From Solibacillus sp040274725 (GTDB lineage Bacteria; Bacillota; Bacilli; Bacillales_A; Planococcaceae), in the NCBI GenBank assembly GCA_040274725.1, contig JBEMAQ010000005.1:123532-187531 (forward strand): a DNA stretch of 64,000 bases, read 5' to 3'. Positions 7,614 to 15,879 of the stretch are shown piece by piece. The position numbers and the translations under genes were made by a program. Numbering within the stretch: the stretch's first letter is position 1; each line of letters opens with the position of its first letter. The notes beneath the pieces were generated by a model. That model saw only the letters and a program-made list of their open reading frames with translations. It did not search any database and was not told the origin of the DNA.

Positions 7614-9203
7614 TTATTTCTCCGCATGCACAGATTGGTATTCAGCCATACGCGCCGTTGCACGCCAGTAATGATAGATAAGACGATCGACCCAAAGAAT
7701 CGTTTCGACCTTTGAAACGGCTAAATCAAGCTCTGTTTCATTTGACACCGAGCGCTCGAAGTATTGATTACGACGATTACGACGCTCTTCTGCCATCTCT
7801 TGTGACGTTTGCTCAAGCAGTAAGGAAACATCAATCAGTTGCTCATCATGCAGTAAACTTCCTTCAATCCCTTGTAGTGTCTGATGCCATTCACCCATTA
7901 AGCGTTCCTGCAAGTAGAGCGCTTCAATCTGCTTTTGCTCACGCAGTACTTTGATGAGTCGTGTCATATGGTCGAGTGTATGTAAAATGGATAACAGTAA
8001 ATGACGCTCCTTTGGTGTCGAGACCTGCACACCATTTAAGAAGCTTTGCGTAATGTCAATTGCTTCTTCTACCTCAATCATTTTCTTCTCGTAGTCAACT
8101 GTCACTTTTTTATTATCGAGAAGCTGTAGCTGTGCCTTCGTTAAATGTACGAAAATATCGCGCAGCGTTTTAAATGTCACGTCAATCGCAACAGACGGCA
8201 TACCGACTAAGCTGTCATCTAAATTGCGCGTCAATGCATTTTCACGCTCTGGTACGATTTTAATCAGGAAATTCGCAAATTGCTTGACGAACGGCATAAA
8301 CAGCAGTGCCCCTAGTAAACTAAATAGCGTGTGAAAAATCGCGAGGCCAAGCGTTTCATCAAATGTGCCTGCAATCGCAATCGTCAGCCATTTTGTTGCC
8401 TCTAAAAAGTAAGAGAAAATCAGTGTGACGATAACAGCGGTTACGACGTTAAATAGTAAATGCGTCATGGCGGTACGCTTCGCCGATACCGAGGCGCCGA
8501 TTGACGCGAAAATCGCCGTTGCCGTTGTCCCGATGTTTTGCCCGATTACAAGGTAAGCCGCCTGCTCAAAATCAATCGCGCCGGCAAACAGTGCCGTTAA
8601 TGTCGCCGCCATGGCCGCGCTTGATGCTTGCATAATGACCGTCATAATCAGACCAATCATAATGAGTAGAAAAATGGATAAAATCGAATCTGCCTTCAGC
8701 GATTCAAACGAAATGAGGTCCTGTGCAGAGCCCATCCCTTGCTGTAGCATATCAATCCCTAAAAATAGTAAACCAAAACCCGCTAATACACCACCAAGCT
8801 TCTTCAAGTTAGCAGGTGCAATATACGACATGAACACACCAATCCCGATAATCGGTAAGGCCATCGCCTGCAAGCTAATTTTGAAGCCGATTAACGAAAT
8901 AATCCAGCCCGTACTCGTGCTCCCGATGTTCGCACCAATAATAACTCCAATCGACTGAATAAATGTCAGCAACCCCGCACTCACAAATCCGATTGTTAGC
9001 AGCGTTGTCGCTGTTGAAGATTGTACGAGCAGCGTCATAACAGCACCCGAAATAACCGCTGTAAATGTACCCTTTGTAAATGTATTAAGCCAACGCTTTA
9101 ATGCGTCTCCGGCAATTTCCTTCAGTCCCCCTGTTAGCATCGACATGCCGAGTAGGAACAAACCAATCCCACCAAAAATCGTGAGCACACGCTTCACCAC
9201 CAT
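7614..9203 (-). CDS. Na+/phosphate cotransporter family protein (NptA/YjbB-like)
   Basis: 529 residues. The N-terminal about 310 residues contain two inverted PNaS-type repeats with the glutamine/serine-rich motifs QSSTATTLLTIGF (about 61-73) and QASSAAMAATLTALFAG (about 190-206), plus IGANIGST and IGQNIGTT. These form the sodium and phosphate binding core of the NaPi-II fold. The C-terminal about 200 residues are a charged, helical PhoU-like domain. It should move phosphate across the membrane coupled to sodium; direction is not certain, since E. coli YjbB exports. No Shine-Dalgarno sequence precedes the ATG at 9203; a GTG a few codons inside may be used instead. Not linked to other phosphate genes here. 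Confidence 0.88.
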   Translation of the reverse strand: MVVKRVLTIFGGIGLFLLGMSMLTGGLKEIAGDALKRWLNTFTKGTFTAVISGAVMTLLVQSSTATTLLTIGFVSAGLLTFIQSIGVIIGANIGSTSTGWIISLIGFKISLQAMALPIIGIGVFMSYIAPANLKKLGGVLAGFGLLFLGIDMLQQGMGSAQDLISFESLKADSILSIFLLIMIGLIMTVIMQASSAAMAATLTALFAGAIDFEQAAYLVIGQNIGTTATAIFASIGASVSAKRTAMTHLLFNVVTAVIVTLIFSYFLEATKWLTIAIAGTFDETLGLAIFHTLFSLLGALLFMPFVKQFANFLIKIVPERENALTRNLDDSLVGMPSVAIDVTFKTLRDIFVHLTKAQLQLLDNKKVTVDYEKKMIEVEEAIDITQSFLNGVQVSTPKERHLLLSILHTLDHMTRLIKVLREQKQIEALYLQERLMGEWHQTLQGIEGSLLHDEQLIDVSLLLEQTSQEMAEERRNRRNQYFERSVSNETELDLAVSKVETILWVDRLIYHYWRATARMAEYQSVHAEK

Positions 9204-9357
9204 TATTTATATTGAATAAAAACCTATTTTAACATTTTTCTTACATAAAATTAACAGTGAATTTACAATTATATGAAAAGTATTGAAATCAAGTCTACCT
9301 CTATCAAAAAAAATACCAAGCTATCAAAAAAGCATAGCCTGGCACTTATTTACTATT

Positions 9358-10983
9358 TTACGACGATACCGTATTATTTACGTGTACCTTTTCAAACACA
9401 AAGCCTTCATAATTATTCGCCGCAATGTCATCACAAATTTTGCGGTAATTGTGCAAGCCACCAACGAAAATGACAAAGCCGCGCTGTACGCCGTCTAAGT
9501 TGGCGCCTGTGTACCATGAATTTGTATGTGGGAACAGCGTGGTATTCGCGATTTCATCACACTGCGTTCCCCAGCTAATTTCAGATTGCTGCTGTGCCTC
9601 AATCATTTGTAGTCCGTGTTGTTCCATATAGCCGATGCAATCGTCAACCCAGTCAACATGTTGCTCAATCGCAGCTGGCATATTTGTCAGTACAGACGGA
9701 CTTTGCGGGCCGGTAATCATAAAGAAGTTCGGGAAATTTTCCATCGCGAGACCTAAATACGTCTTCACGTCGCGGCCGTTCCCCCATTTTTCCTGAATCG
9801 TCTGCCCGTCACGCCCACGAATATTCATGCGCAAGAGTGAGCCGGTCATTGCATCATAGCCCGTCGCATATACTATAGCATCGCAGTCAATATGCCCATC
9901 TTGAAGTACAACGCCGGTCTCATCAATTTTTTCAATCCCATTATTTTTCAGCGAGACAAGCTCTACATGATCTTCGTTGAAAATTTCGTAAAAGTTCGTG
10001 CCGATAATGAGACGCTTCGTTGTAATGTAGTAATCCGGATGCAGTGCCTTTGCGATTTCTGGGTCATGAACAATTTCATCAATTTTGTCGCGCACATATT
10101 GTGACACAACAAAATTCGTCTCTTTATTCATCCCGACATCCGGGAACAGACTATTGAGCGAGAGGCCGCCCGTTTCCCACACATCATTAAGTAATTTTTT
10201 GCGCTCTTCTTCGGAAAAATCAAGCGCCGATTTCCCAGCAGTTGTTGTTTTAATGCCGCCTGCTGTCGTAATGAAGTGATGACGAATATCCTCATACGTT
10301 GCAATCGCTTCCTGCTGCTCAATTTTTAACAATTCACGATTGCGCGCCTCGGCCACATAGTGCGGTGTGCGCATTAAAATCGTTAGCTTTGCGGCTTCCT
10401 TCGCGATTTCAGGAGCAGCCTGTACACCGCTTGAGCCATTGCCAATCATGACAACATGCTTGCCGGTAAAATCAACCTTTTCATGTGGCCAGCGCCCTGT
10501 ATGATATTGCTCGCCTTTGAAGCTTTCTGTCCCTTCAAACGGCGGAATATTTGTCGTCGATAAACAGCCAACTGCACTAATGAAATATTTCGCCTCAAAC
10601 TGCTCATCTGTATCTGTTGTGAGGAGCCATTTCTTCGTTTCATCATGAAATGTTGCGGCTATCACGCGCGTATTCAGCTGAATATCACTGCGCAGCGCTA
10701 GCTCATCTGCTACAAAGTTTAAATAATTTAAAATCTCGTCCTGTGATGCATAGCGGTCCTTCCATGTCCATTTACGATACAGCTCTTTTGAAAACGTAAA
10801 GTTATAATAAATCGAATCCGAATCGCATTTCGCACCTGGGTAGCGGCTCCAATGCCATACGCCACCGACACCATTTGCCGCCTCAATAACGCGCACCGAC
10901 AAGCCGCGGCTTCGCAATTTGTGCAGCATATACATGCCTGAAAAGCCTGCACCCACAATGATTGCATCATATTTTTTTGTCAT
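9358..10983 (-). CDS. Flavin-dependent Baeyer-Villiger-type monooxygenase
   Basis: 541 residues. An FAD-binding Rossmann motif GAGFSG sits at residues 11-16. The Baeyer-Villiger fingerprint F-x-G-x-x-x-H-x-x-x-W-P is complete at residues 155-166 (FKGEQYHTGRWP), and the NADPH Rossmann motif GNGSSG is at 181-186. A second conserved DAIVYATGYDAMTG segment follows. Such enzymes insert an oxygen atom next to a ketone to give an ester or lactone, using NADPH and O2. GAGATGAGGTG precedes the ATG. It is the second gene of a two-gene operon, 9 bases after an HSL-type esterase, which would hydrolyse the ester. The substrate is unknown; cyclic, linear or aromatic ketones are all possible. Confidence 0.88.
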   Translation of the reverse strand: MTKKYDAIIVGAGFSGMYMLHKLRSRGLSVRVIEAANGVGGVWHWSRYPGAKCDSDSIYYNFTFSKELYRKWTWKDRYASQDEILNYLNFVADELALRSDIQLNTRVIAATFHDETKKWLLTTDTDEQFEAKYFISAVGCLSTTNIPPFEGTESFKGEQYHTGRWPHEKVDFTGKHVVMIGNGSSGVQAAPEIAKEAAKLTILMRTPHYVAEARNRELLKIEQQEAIATYEDIRHHFITTAGGIKTTTAGKSALDFSEEERKKLLNDVWETGGLSLNSLFPDVGMNKETNFVVSQYVRDKIDEIVHDPEIAKALHPDYYITTKRLIIGTNFYEIFNEDHVELVSLKNNGIEKIDETGVVLQDGHIDCDAIVYATGYDAMTGSLLRMNIRGRDGQTIQEKWGNGRDVKTYLGLAMENFPNFFMITGPQSPSVLTNMPAAIEQHVDWVDDCIGYMEQHGLQMIEAQQQSEISWGTQCDEIANTTLFPHTNSWYTGANLDGVQRGFVIFVGGLHNYRKICDDIAANNYEGFVFEKVHVNNTVSS

Positions 10984-10992
10984 CTGTGCACC

Positions 10993-11937
10993 TCATCTCT
11001 CAGATACGACAGACGGCACGCTTTGCAAAAACTGTGCAATCTTGTCTACTGTGTATTTTGTTTCGTCGGCAAATAGTAGCATATTGCTAAAATAACCGTG
11101 AATGCTACCTTCTAGCACGTCATAGGAAGTTTTCACACCTGCAGCGGTTAGCTTGTCGTAAAATGCCTTGCCCTCTGTTAATAGCACGTCATTTTCCGCT
11201 GCGACAATAACGGTCGGCGGTAAAGCGCTTACATTTTTATCTAGAAGGGGCGATACACGCACATCCTTATAGTCGGATTCATCATTGACGTAATATTCAC
11301 CAAACCAAATCATTAAATCACGGTCCAGTCCGAAACCCTCTGCAAATTCATTGTACGACGCGGTTGTAAAATCTAAATGCGTTACCGGGTAAATGAGGGC
11401 TTGCGCTGTAATCGTTGGACCATTATTGTCACGACTTAAAATCGCCATTACCGCAGCTAAGTTGCCCCCTGCCGAATCGCCACCAACGACAACATCATCT
11501 GCAACCGCACCGAGCGAAGCTGCATTTGCATTTGCCCACTCAAGTGCGCTATAGCAATCCTCGACCGGCACAGGGAATTTATACGGCGGTGCTAAACGAT
11601 AATCAACCGACACAACAACGCGCTTCGTTTTCTCTGCAAGCAGACGACATCCTGCATCTGATGTTTCTAAGTTGCCAAGCACCCAGCCGCCACCGTGATA
11701 ATAAACAAATAACGGGAATGGCCCATCACCAGACGGGGTATAAATACGAACCGTAATGTTGCCGTCCTTCACAGCAATTTGACGATTTTCTACCTTTGCC
11801 ACTTCAGGTACTTCAACGTTTTCGGGTGTAGGTGCCATCGCCATCATGTCACGAACCTCTTCAGCAGTTAATGTTTGAAATTTTGGACCGCTATAAAATG
11901 CCTCTACGTATACTTTTGCATTACTTGATAAACCCAT
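10993..11937 (-). CDS. Alpha/beta hydrolase, hormone-sensitive-lipase family esterase
   Basis: 314 residues. The HSL-family oxyanion motif HGGG is followed about 70 residues later by the nucleophile elbow GDSAGG, then by the aspartate in VIVAAENDVLLTEG and the histidine in GSIHGYFS, completing the Ser-Asp-His triad. It should hydrolyse carboxylic esters. I use the ATG at 11937 (MGLSSNAK) because AAAGGA lies 8 bases upstream; the ATG at 11946 overlaps that site. It is translated with the Baeyer-Villiger monooxygenase immediately downstream, which implies ketone to ester to acid plus alcohol catabolism, and it is transcribed away from a LuxR-type regulator. Confidence 0.88.
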   Translation of the reverse strand: MGLSSNAKVYVEAFYSGPKFQTLTAEEVRDMMAMAPTPENVEVPEVAKVENRQIAVKDGNITVRIYTPSGDGPFPLFVYYHGGGWVLGNLETSDAGCRLLAEKTKRVVVSVDYRLAPPYKFPVPVEDCYSALEWANANAASLGAVADDVVVGGDSAGGNLAAVMAILSRDNNGPTITAQALIYPVTHLDFTTASYNEFAEGFGLDRDLMIWFGEYYVNDESDYKDVRVSPLLDKNVSALPPTVIVAAENDVLLTEGKAFYDKLTAAGVKTSYDVLEGSIHGYFSNMLLFADETKYTVDKIAQFLQSVPSVVSER

Positions 11938-12195
11938 TTTCAACATCCTTTCGTCATTGTTTTTTGGACAAAATTTCGCTCGTCAACATGCGAGCGCAAT
12001 AAGCCTCACCACTGAGATGTACTGTAAAAGAGATTCGTGAACCTTTCTCATTCCGTCCATACTGTACACTTCTACTATACCCTTCTAAATCCAGCTTTGA
12101 GATTCCCTATTTCGGCTGTTTATAGTACTCATAAAAGGGTGAAATATCCAAAACATCATTGCTTTTCAGATAATCTATTGAAAGGAAGTGCTTAT
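11938..12195. other. Divergent promoter region of the monooxygenase operon and its likely regulator
   Basis: About 250 bases between the two start codons. I see no strong palindrome. Open frames running in from 12037 have no ribosome binding site and are rejected as an N-terminal extension of the regulator. Confidence 0.35.
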
Positions 12196-12876
12196 ATGTT
12201 AACGATTTGGTCCATTGAGGAAAAGTTAAAGGATGTTGTTCATCTACCTAATCAGGAGCAACAAATTTGTCATATTTTAACGAGCTTCCATACGTTATTT
12301 GGCTCCGAAAAGCTGTCATTTTATCGCTTTAGCCCAGTTGGTTATATGGCAGAGGGCATTGCACAGCTGACAAACGATGCATTTGAATCAATCAGCTATA
12401 TTCGTGACGATCTCCGCGCCTTGCCTGCCATTCGCAAAGTTGTCGATAGCTGCCATGCGGCCTATTATTCAGGAACCGATTACATTACGAACGTTTCAAG
12501 CCGCTATACATTGCAGCGACCGATTTACGGCGTGCTCGTCGTACCCATTTACGTGCATAACCTTTCCGTTGCGTATTTGTGCAGCGAATATATCGAGCAA
12601 AGCCCAAACATTTCACCATCATTTTTAGAAAGTTGCAACCAATTTGGTGCACTTGCTGGAAAGCTACTCGTCCAAAAGCAAACGCCCGCACATCCAAAGT
12701 TAAGCCCACGCGAAAACACTATTTTGGAAGCCCTTACAAATGGATTATCGACAAAAGAAATGACGGACCTCCTCATGCTGAGCGAGGCAACAATTAAGCA
12801 GTATATTAAAACCGCACTGCAAAAGCTCGGTGCGAAAAACCGCGCGCATGCAGTGTCTATTTTTATGCGGCAATAA
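12196..12876 (+). CDS. LuxR-type transcriptional regulator with GAF-like N-terminal domain
   Basis: 226 residues from the ATG at 12196, which follows AAAGGAAG; a longer frame starting at 12037 lacks such a site. The first about 160 residues look like a GAF/ligand-sensing domain (YGVLVVPIYVHNLSVAYLCS is a typical beta-strand pair). Residues about 168-226 form the LuxR helix-turn-helix: LSPRENTILEALTNGLSTKE, MTDLLMLSEATIKQYIKTAL and KLGAKNRAHAV. No receiver domain is present, so it probably responds to a small molecule rather than phosphorylation. It is transcribed divergently from the monooxygenase/esterase operon and is the obvious candidate to control it (inference). Confidence 0.82.
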   Translation: MLTIWSIEEKLKDVVHLPNQEQQICHILTSFHTLFGSEKLSFYRFSPVGYMAEGIAQLTNDAFESISYIRDDLRALPAIRKVVDSCHAAYYSGTDYITNVSSRYTLQRPIYGVLVVPIYVHNLSVAYLCSEYIEQSPNISPSFLESCNQFGALAGKLLVQKQTPAHPKLSPRENTILEALTNGLSTKEMTDLLMLSEATIKQYIKTALQKLGAKNRAHAVSIFMRQ

Positions 12877-12919
12877 GAAAAGTGCTACCGGGGCTTTTTC
12901 GGTAGCACTTTTCTTATTT
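12872..12919. terminator. Long terminator overlapping the regulator stop codon
   Basis: A 19-bp perfect stem, with arms at 12872-12890 and 12901-12919 (core AAAAGTGCTACCG) around a loop of about 10 nt. It ends the LuxR-type gene and sits beside the convergent Rpn remnant. Confidence 0.88.
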
Positions 12920-13274
12920 AAAGAGATTCTTTTTGCTGTTTGATTTTATTGATTTGTGTCTCGGTTAAGCCTGAAGCCTTTTGAATCATTTCCATAGTCA
13001 TACCCATTGAAAGTAAATTCTTCACAATTTCTTCCTTACCTTCTTCTCGTCAATAATGGCTTTTAAGCGCGATTGATAGGCAATGACTGTATCTGGCGTC
13101 TGACTCAGCTCCTCCCACGCTTCAAACGCAGCGATTAATTCATCATCCTTCATGGCTAATTCCTCCAGTTCATGATAAATTTCGTCGTACACCTTTTGCT
13201 TACGCGCATCGACCATACCGAGTAGCAGTAACCAGCGCACTGTGGCAAACTTTCTTTTTGAGAGGTTTTCACTT
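12918..13274 (-). pseudogene. Rpn-family nuclease (PD-(D/E)XK transposase-like) remnant, frameshifted
   Basis: Only the C-terminal third of a normally about 280-residue Rpn protein remains. In one frame (about 13274-13022) the peptide reads ENLSKRKFATVRWLL and then KVYDEIYHELEELAMKDDEL, which is characteristic of the family. The tail continues in another frame, EEIVKNLLSMGMTMEMIQ then SGLTETQINKIK, to the stop at 12918. So there is a frameshift near 13030 plus loss of the catalytic N-terminus. Rpn proteins are recombination-promoting nucleases that spread as repetitive families. This copy is dead. Confidence 0.75.
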
Positions 13275-13287
13275 CAAGCTTTTTGTC

Positions 13288-13764
13288 TTACAAAATTTCT
13301 ACAGCCGCCACATACGTTGCGCTACCTGCGTCCCAATAGCCTACAATTTCTATAATATAGTTTCCTCGCTGCTTTATATCACCAAACGTTTCATATATCG
13401 AAAGTAGCGCTTGCTCATCCCAAACGCGTATTTCATAGCTGTTTGGCACAGTCGTAAAAGTGGCAGAAATCGGCTCGTTTACATCCAGTTTCACCCCGTC
13501 TTCAATATTAACCATTTGCGTTGGCGCGGCGTGATCTGCTAATGTCGTCACCATTTTCTTGGATTTTCCATCAAAAAAGCTCCAGGAGTAAGTGCCTTTA
13601 TCTGTTTTAATGACCGTTTCACCTACCTTAAAACTTAGCGACGGTGGTCTTTCCTCTGTTGACAGCGTGGTCGCCGTGCCGTCTGTTTCTTGAATAAATG
13701 TTGCCTGCTCTAAGTTATTACAGCCCATTAAAAATAAGCACACAGCAATTACTATCAATTTCAT
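13288..13764 (-). CDS. Lipoprotein, paralogue of the 15261-15755 product
   Basis: 158 residues. Lipobox LMGC at about residues 12-15 directs lipidation and display on the outer face of the membrane. TTAGGAGGTG precedes the ATG at 13764, so the longer open frame is rejected. The body is beta-rich, with PPSLSFKVGETVIKTDKGTY, YEIRVWDEQALLSIYETF and a conserved end RGNYIIEIVGYWDAGSATYVAAVE. The same blocks in the same order occur in the lipoprotein at 15261-15755, so the two are duplicates separated by two other genes. Family and function unknown. Confidence 0.72.
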   Translation of the reverse strand: MKLIVIAVCLFLMGCNNLEQATFIQETDGTATTLSTEERPPSLSFKVGETVIKTDKGTYSWSFFDGKSKKMVTTLADHAAPTQMVNIEDGVKLDVNEPISATFTTVPNSYEIRVWDEQALLSIYETFGDIKQRGNYIIEIVGYWDAGSATYVAAVEIL

Positions 13765-13826
13765 CGCAACTTCACCTCCTAAAAATTTGACGGTGCTTGC
13801 CAAGGAAAGTTACAAAATCAACCAAA

Positions 13827-13854
13827 AAGGCCGCAGCGAATTTTCTGCGACCTT
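13827..13854 (-). terminator. Terminator of the 13860 lipoprotein gene
   Basis: AAGGCCGCAG / CTGCGACCTT with one U-G wobble, followed on the minus strand by TTTTTGG. Confidence 0.7.
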
Positions 13855-13859
13855 GCTCA

Positions 13860-14330
13860 TTATTCTATATCCATCGATGATTTAATCGTGTTGCCGTTAA
13901 AGAGCTGTACCTTTTCATAATCACCTTGTGCGACTTTTAGCACAAATGTATGCGGCACACCTTCCTTATCACAACTGTCGCCTGTACCAGGTAATAGCTG
14001 CACGGATACGTTATTATTGTGGTCATACACACCATCCACCGCGATACCGCAGCCGTCTGAATACGTCACGATAAATAGTGCCATGAATTTATTCATATCA
14101 ATATCAACATGCTCCATATCGAAGCGCGCCTTCACCGATTCAAATTGCGACTCGGTTTTTGCATAGGCAATGTGCGGGACAACCGAACCGTATACCGGGT
14201 CAATCATTTGCTCATAGCCGGCAATTTCAAACGGAATCGCCTCGTCCGCTGTAAATTGCGATTCCTCTTGCTCACCGCTGCTACAGCCTGCCAGTAACAT
14301 GAGGCAAAATGCGAAAAGCCATTTTTTCAT
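13860..14330 (-). CDS. Putative lipoprotein (156 aa)
   Basis: Signal peptide with lipobox LAGC (about residues 13-16), followed by an acidic linker (SSGEQEESQF) and a compact domain of about 130 residues. Two cysteines, in SDGCGIAVDGV and GDSCDKEGV, could form a disulfide outside the cell. Repeated beta-like stretches are VSVQLLPGTG, HTFVLKVAQGDYEKVQLF and NTIKSSMDIE. GAGGGAACG precedes the ATG. No family recognised. It sits between the metallophosphatase and the first of the paralogous lipoproteins, each with its own terminator, so they are probably separate units. Confidence 0.68.
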   Translation of the reverse strand: MKKWLFAFCLMLLAGCSSGEQEESQFTADEAIPFEIAGYEQMIDPVYGSVVPHIAYAKTESQFESVKARFDMEHVDIDMNKFMALFIVTYSDGCGIAVDGVYDHNNNVSVQLLPGTGDSCDKEGVPHTFVLKVAQGDYEKVQLFNGNTIKSSMDIE

Positions 14331-14441
14331 CGTCGTTCCCTCCCTCTACTCTCTTGTGATTTTAGTAGAAAACGGACAGGCAAGCAACGAAATCGGTCAT
14401 TCTATTCGAAAAGTCAGCATGAAATGGATAATTTATTCATT

Positions 14442-15143
14442 TTAGCGCTTTACAGAGTACGTTTGCACAAGCTCCCCCTGCTCCGTTAAAAGCACCGCAT
14501 TCAGCTGCCCACTAAAATAACAGCCGCCGTCAATACCGATATATTTTTGATCTGCGCTACACCATACATCGGCGGAGTCATGGATTTGCGGAAGCGGTGT
14601 ATGGCCGAACACATTAACATACGGCGTTTTGTTTTCGACTAAATAATGATCGCGAATCCATAATAAATCGTCGGGCGTCGTTTCACTAAACGCCGCATAA
14701 CTTGAATCAAAGCCGGCATGTGTGAATAGCACACCGCCAATCACTTTAAAAAGCGCCGCGCTCTGGAGTAACGCAATTTCATCTGGAAATACTTCTAAAA
14801 CACGCGCGGCAAGGTCAAATGAATTACTTGGGGGCTCGTCTAGACGACGCGCAAACGACGCCATTGTCTCACGGCCTCCGACTTGATAATAAAACTGCCT
14901 GTTTGCTTGCGGGTCGGCTAAAAAATCCAGCAGCATTTGCTCATGATTGCCCATGCAGAGGACGACCTGCTCGCCGTACGCACGCTTCAAGTCGAGCACA
15001 TGCTTTACGACCTTGTAGGAGTCCGGACCACGGTCGACTAAATCGCCTAGAATGACGAGTGTGCTTTCTCTGTCCCAAAATTTCAGTAGTTCTTCAAACT
15101 GCTCGTACATACCGTGAATGTCGCTTAGGGCGAAAATTTTCAT
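14442..15143 (-). CDS. PPP-family metallophosphoesterase (PP2A/ApaH-like)
   Basis: 233 residues with the full binuclear-metal phosphoesterase signature: DIHG near residues 8-11, GDLVDRGPDS at about 33-42, and GNHE at about 64-67. Two downstream histidines follow, in FTHAGFDSS and VFGHTPLP. The family includes bacterial Ser/Thr protein phosphatases (PrpE type) and diadenosine tetraphosphatases, and the sequence alone does not decide which. A closing IGIDGGCYFSGQLNAV block is typical of the bacterial cytosolic members. CGGGAGCG precedes the ATG. It lies between two paralogous lipoprotein genes, but no functional link is evident. Confidence 0.88.
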   Translation of the reverse strand: MKIFALSDIHGMYEQFEELLKFWDRESTLVILGDLVDRGPDSYKVVKHVLDLKRAYGEQVVLCMGNHEQMLLDFLADPQANRQFYYQVGGRETMASFARRLDEPPSNSFDLAARVLEVFPDEIALLQSAALFKVIGGVLFTHAGFDSSYAAFSETTPDDLLWIRDHYLVENKTPYVNVFGHTPLPQIHDSADVWCSADQKYIGIDGGCYFSGQLNAVLLTEQGELVQTYSVKR

Positions 15144-15227
15144 AACGCTCGCTCCCGTTCATTTATTCTAAAATCTGTTTAGCGTAATCATTGGTTCATA
15201 TTATAAGTTTTTATCTCAAAAAAATAA

Positions 15228-15250
15228 AAGGACTTTTTCACGAAGTCCTT
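15228..15250 (-). terminator. Terminator of the 15261 lipoprotein gene
   Basis: AAGGACTT / AAGTCCTT with a 7-nt loop, followed on the minus strand by TTATTTTTTTG. Confidence 0.8.
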
Positions 15251-15260
15251 CTTGAACGTA

Positions 15261-15755
15261 TTACTGGAAATCTACAGCAGCCACATACGTTGCTCTCCCC
15301 TCGTCCCAATAGCCGACAATTTCTAAAATATAATTGCCACGTTCCTTAATTTCATCGAAAGACGTATACGTTGAAACTGTGGTTTGATGGTCCCAAACTC
15401 TTAACTCATATTCGTTTGGCGTCACATCAAAATTTAAATGCATAGACTCGCTTAAATTAAGTGTATCGCCATCTTTAATGTTCACCATTTCAAATGGAGA
15501 AAGAGATTCTGTTTTTATCGCTACTATTTCCCCTGTACTTTTGTCTTGGTAGCTCCAATTGTAAATGCCTCTGTATGTTTTCATTTGTATGTTACCAACT
15601 AGAAACGTTAATGCAGGCGGTTTTTCCTCATTTGAAAATGCGAAAGAAGAACCGTTATTTACTGCTTCGCTTGACGTTGTTTGTTCAATCTTCTGGCAAC
15701 CTATCAACACCAATACTACAAATAAATATAAACCGGCTTTCAAAAAATCATACAT
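15261..15755 (-). CDS. Lipoprotein, paralogue of the 13288-13764 product
   Basis: 164 residues. Signal peptide with lipobox LIGC (about residues 17-20). AAGGAGG sits ahead of the ATG at 15755. The domain matches the 13288 lipoprotein block by block: PPALTFLVGNIQMKTYRGIY, FEMVNIKDGDTLNL, YELRVWDHQTTVSTYTSF, and the near-identical end RGNYILEIVGYWDEGRATYV. Divergence is large in the linker after the lipobox. Both copies retain intact frames and start signals, so both are probably expressed. Function unknown. Confidence 0.72.
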   Translation of the reverse strand: MYDFLKAGLYLFVVLVLIGCQKIEQTTSSEAVNNGSSFAFSNEEKPPALTFLVGNIQMKTYRGIYNWSYQDKSTGEIVAIKTESLSPFEMVNIKDGDTLNLSESMHLNFDVTPNEYELRVWDHQTTVSTYTSFDEIKERGNYILEIVGYWDEGRATYVAAVDFQ

Positions 15756-15843
15756 AAAAATCCCTCCTTAAACTAGACGGTTACATCTAAATAAAGTTAC
15801 AAATAATTCCAAAAAACATTCAATCTTGCTATAATATCAAAAA

Positions 15844-15870
15844 AGACTTTCTTCTAAATGAAGAAAGTCT
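15844..15870 (-). terminator. Terminator of trhO
   Basis: Perfect 11-bp stem AGACTTTCTTC / GAAGAAAGTCT with a 5-nt loop, followed on the minus strand by TTTTTTG. Confidence 0.88.
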
Positions 15871-15879
15871 CCCAATCAC

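Noticed and set aside
8611..8958. Long plus-strand frames inside the phosphate cotransporter, cyd and mnt genes
   Set aside because: They are antisense shadows of strongly supported minus-strand genes.
12037..12195. N-terminal extension of the LuxR-type regulator
   Set aside because: AAAGGAAG and ATG at 12196 give the normal domain start; the upstream frame has no start signal and lies in the divergent promoter region.
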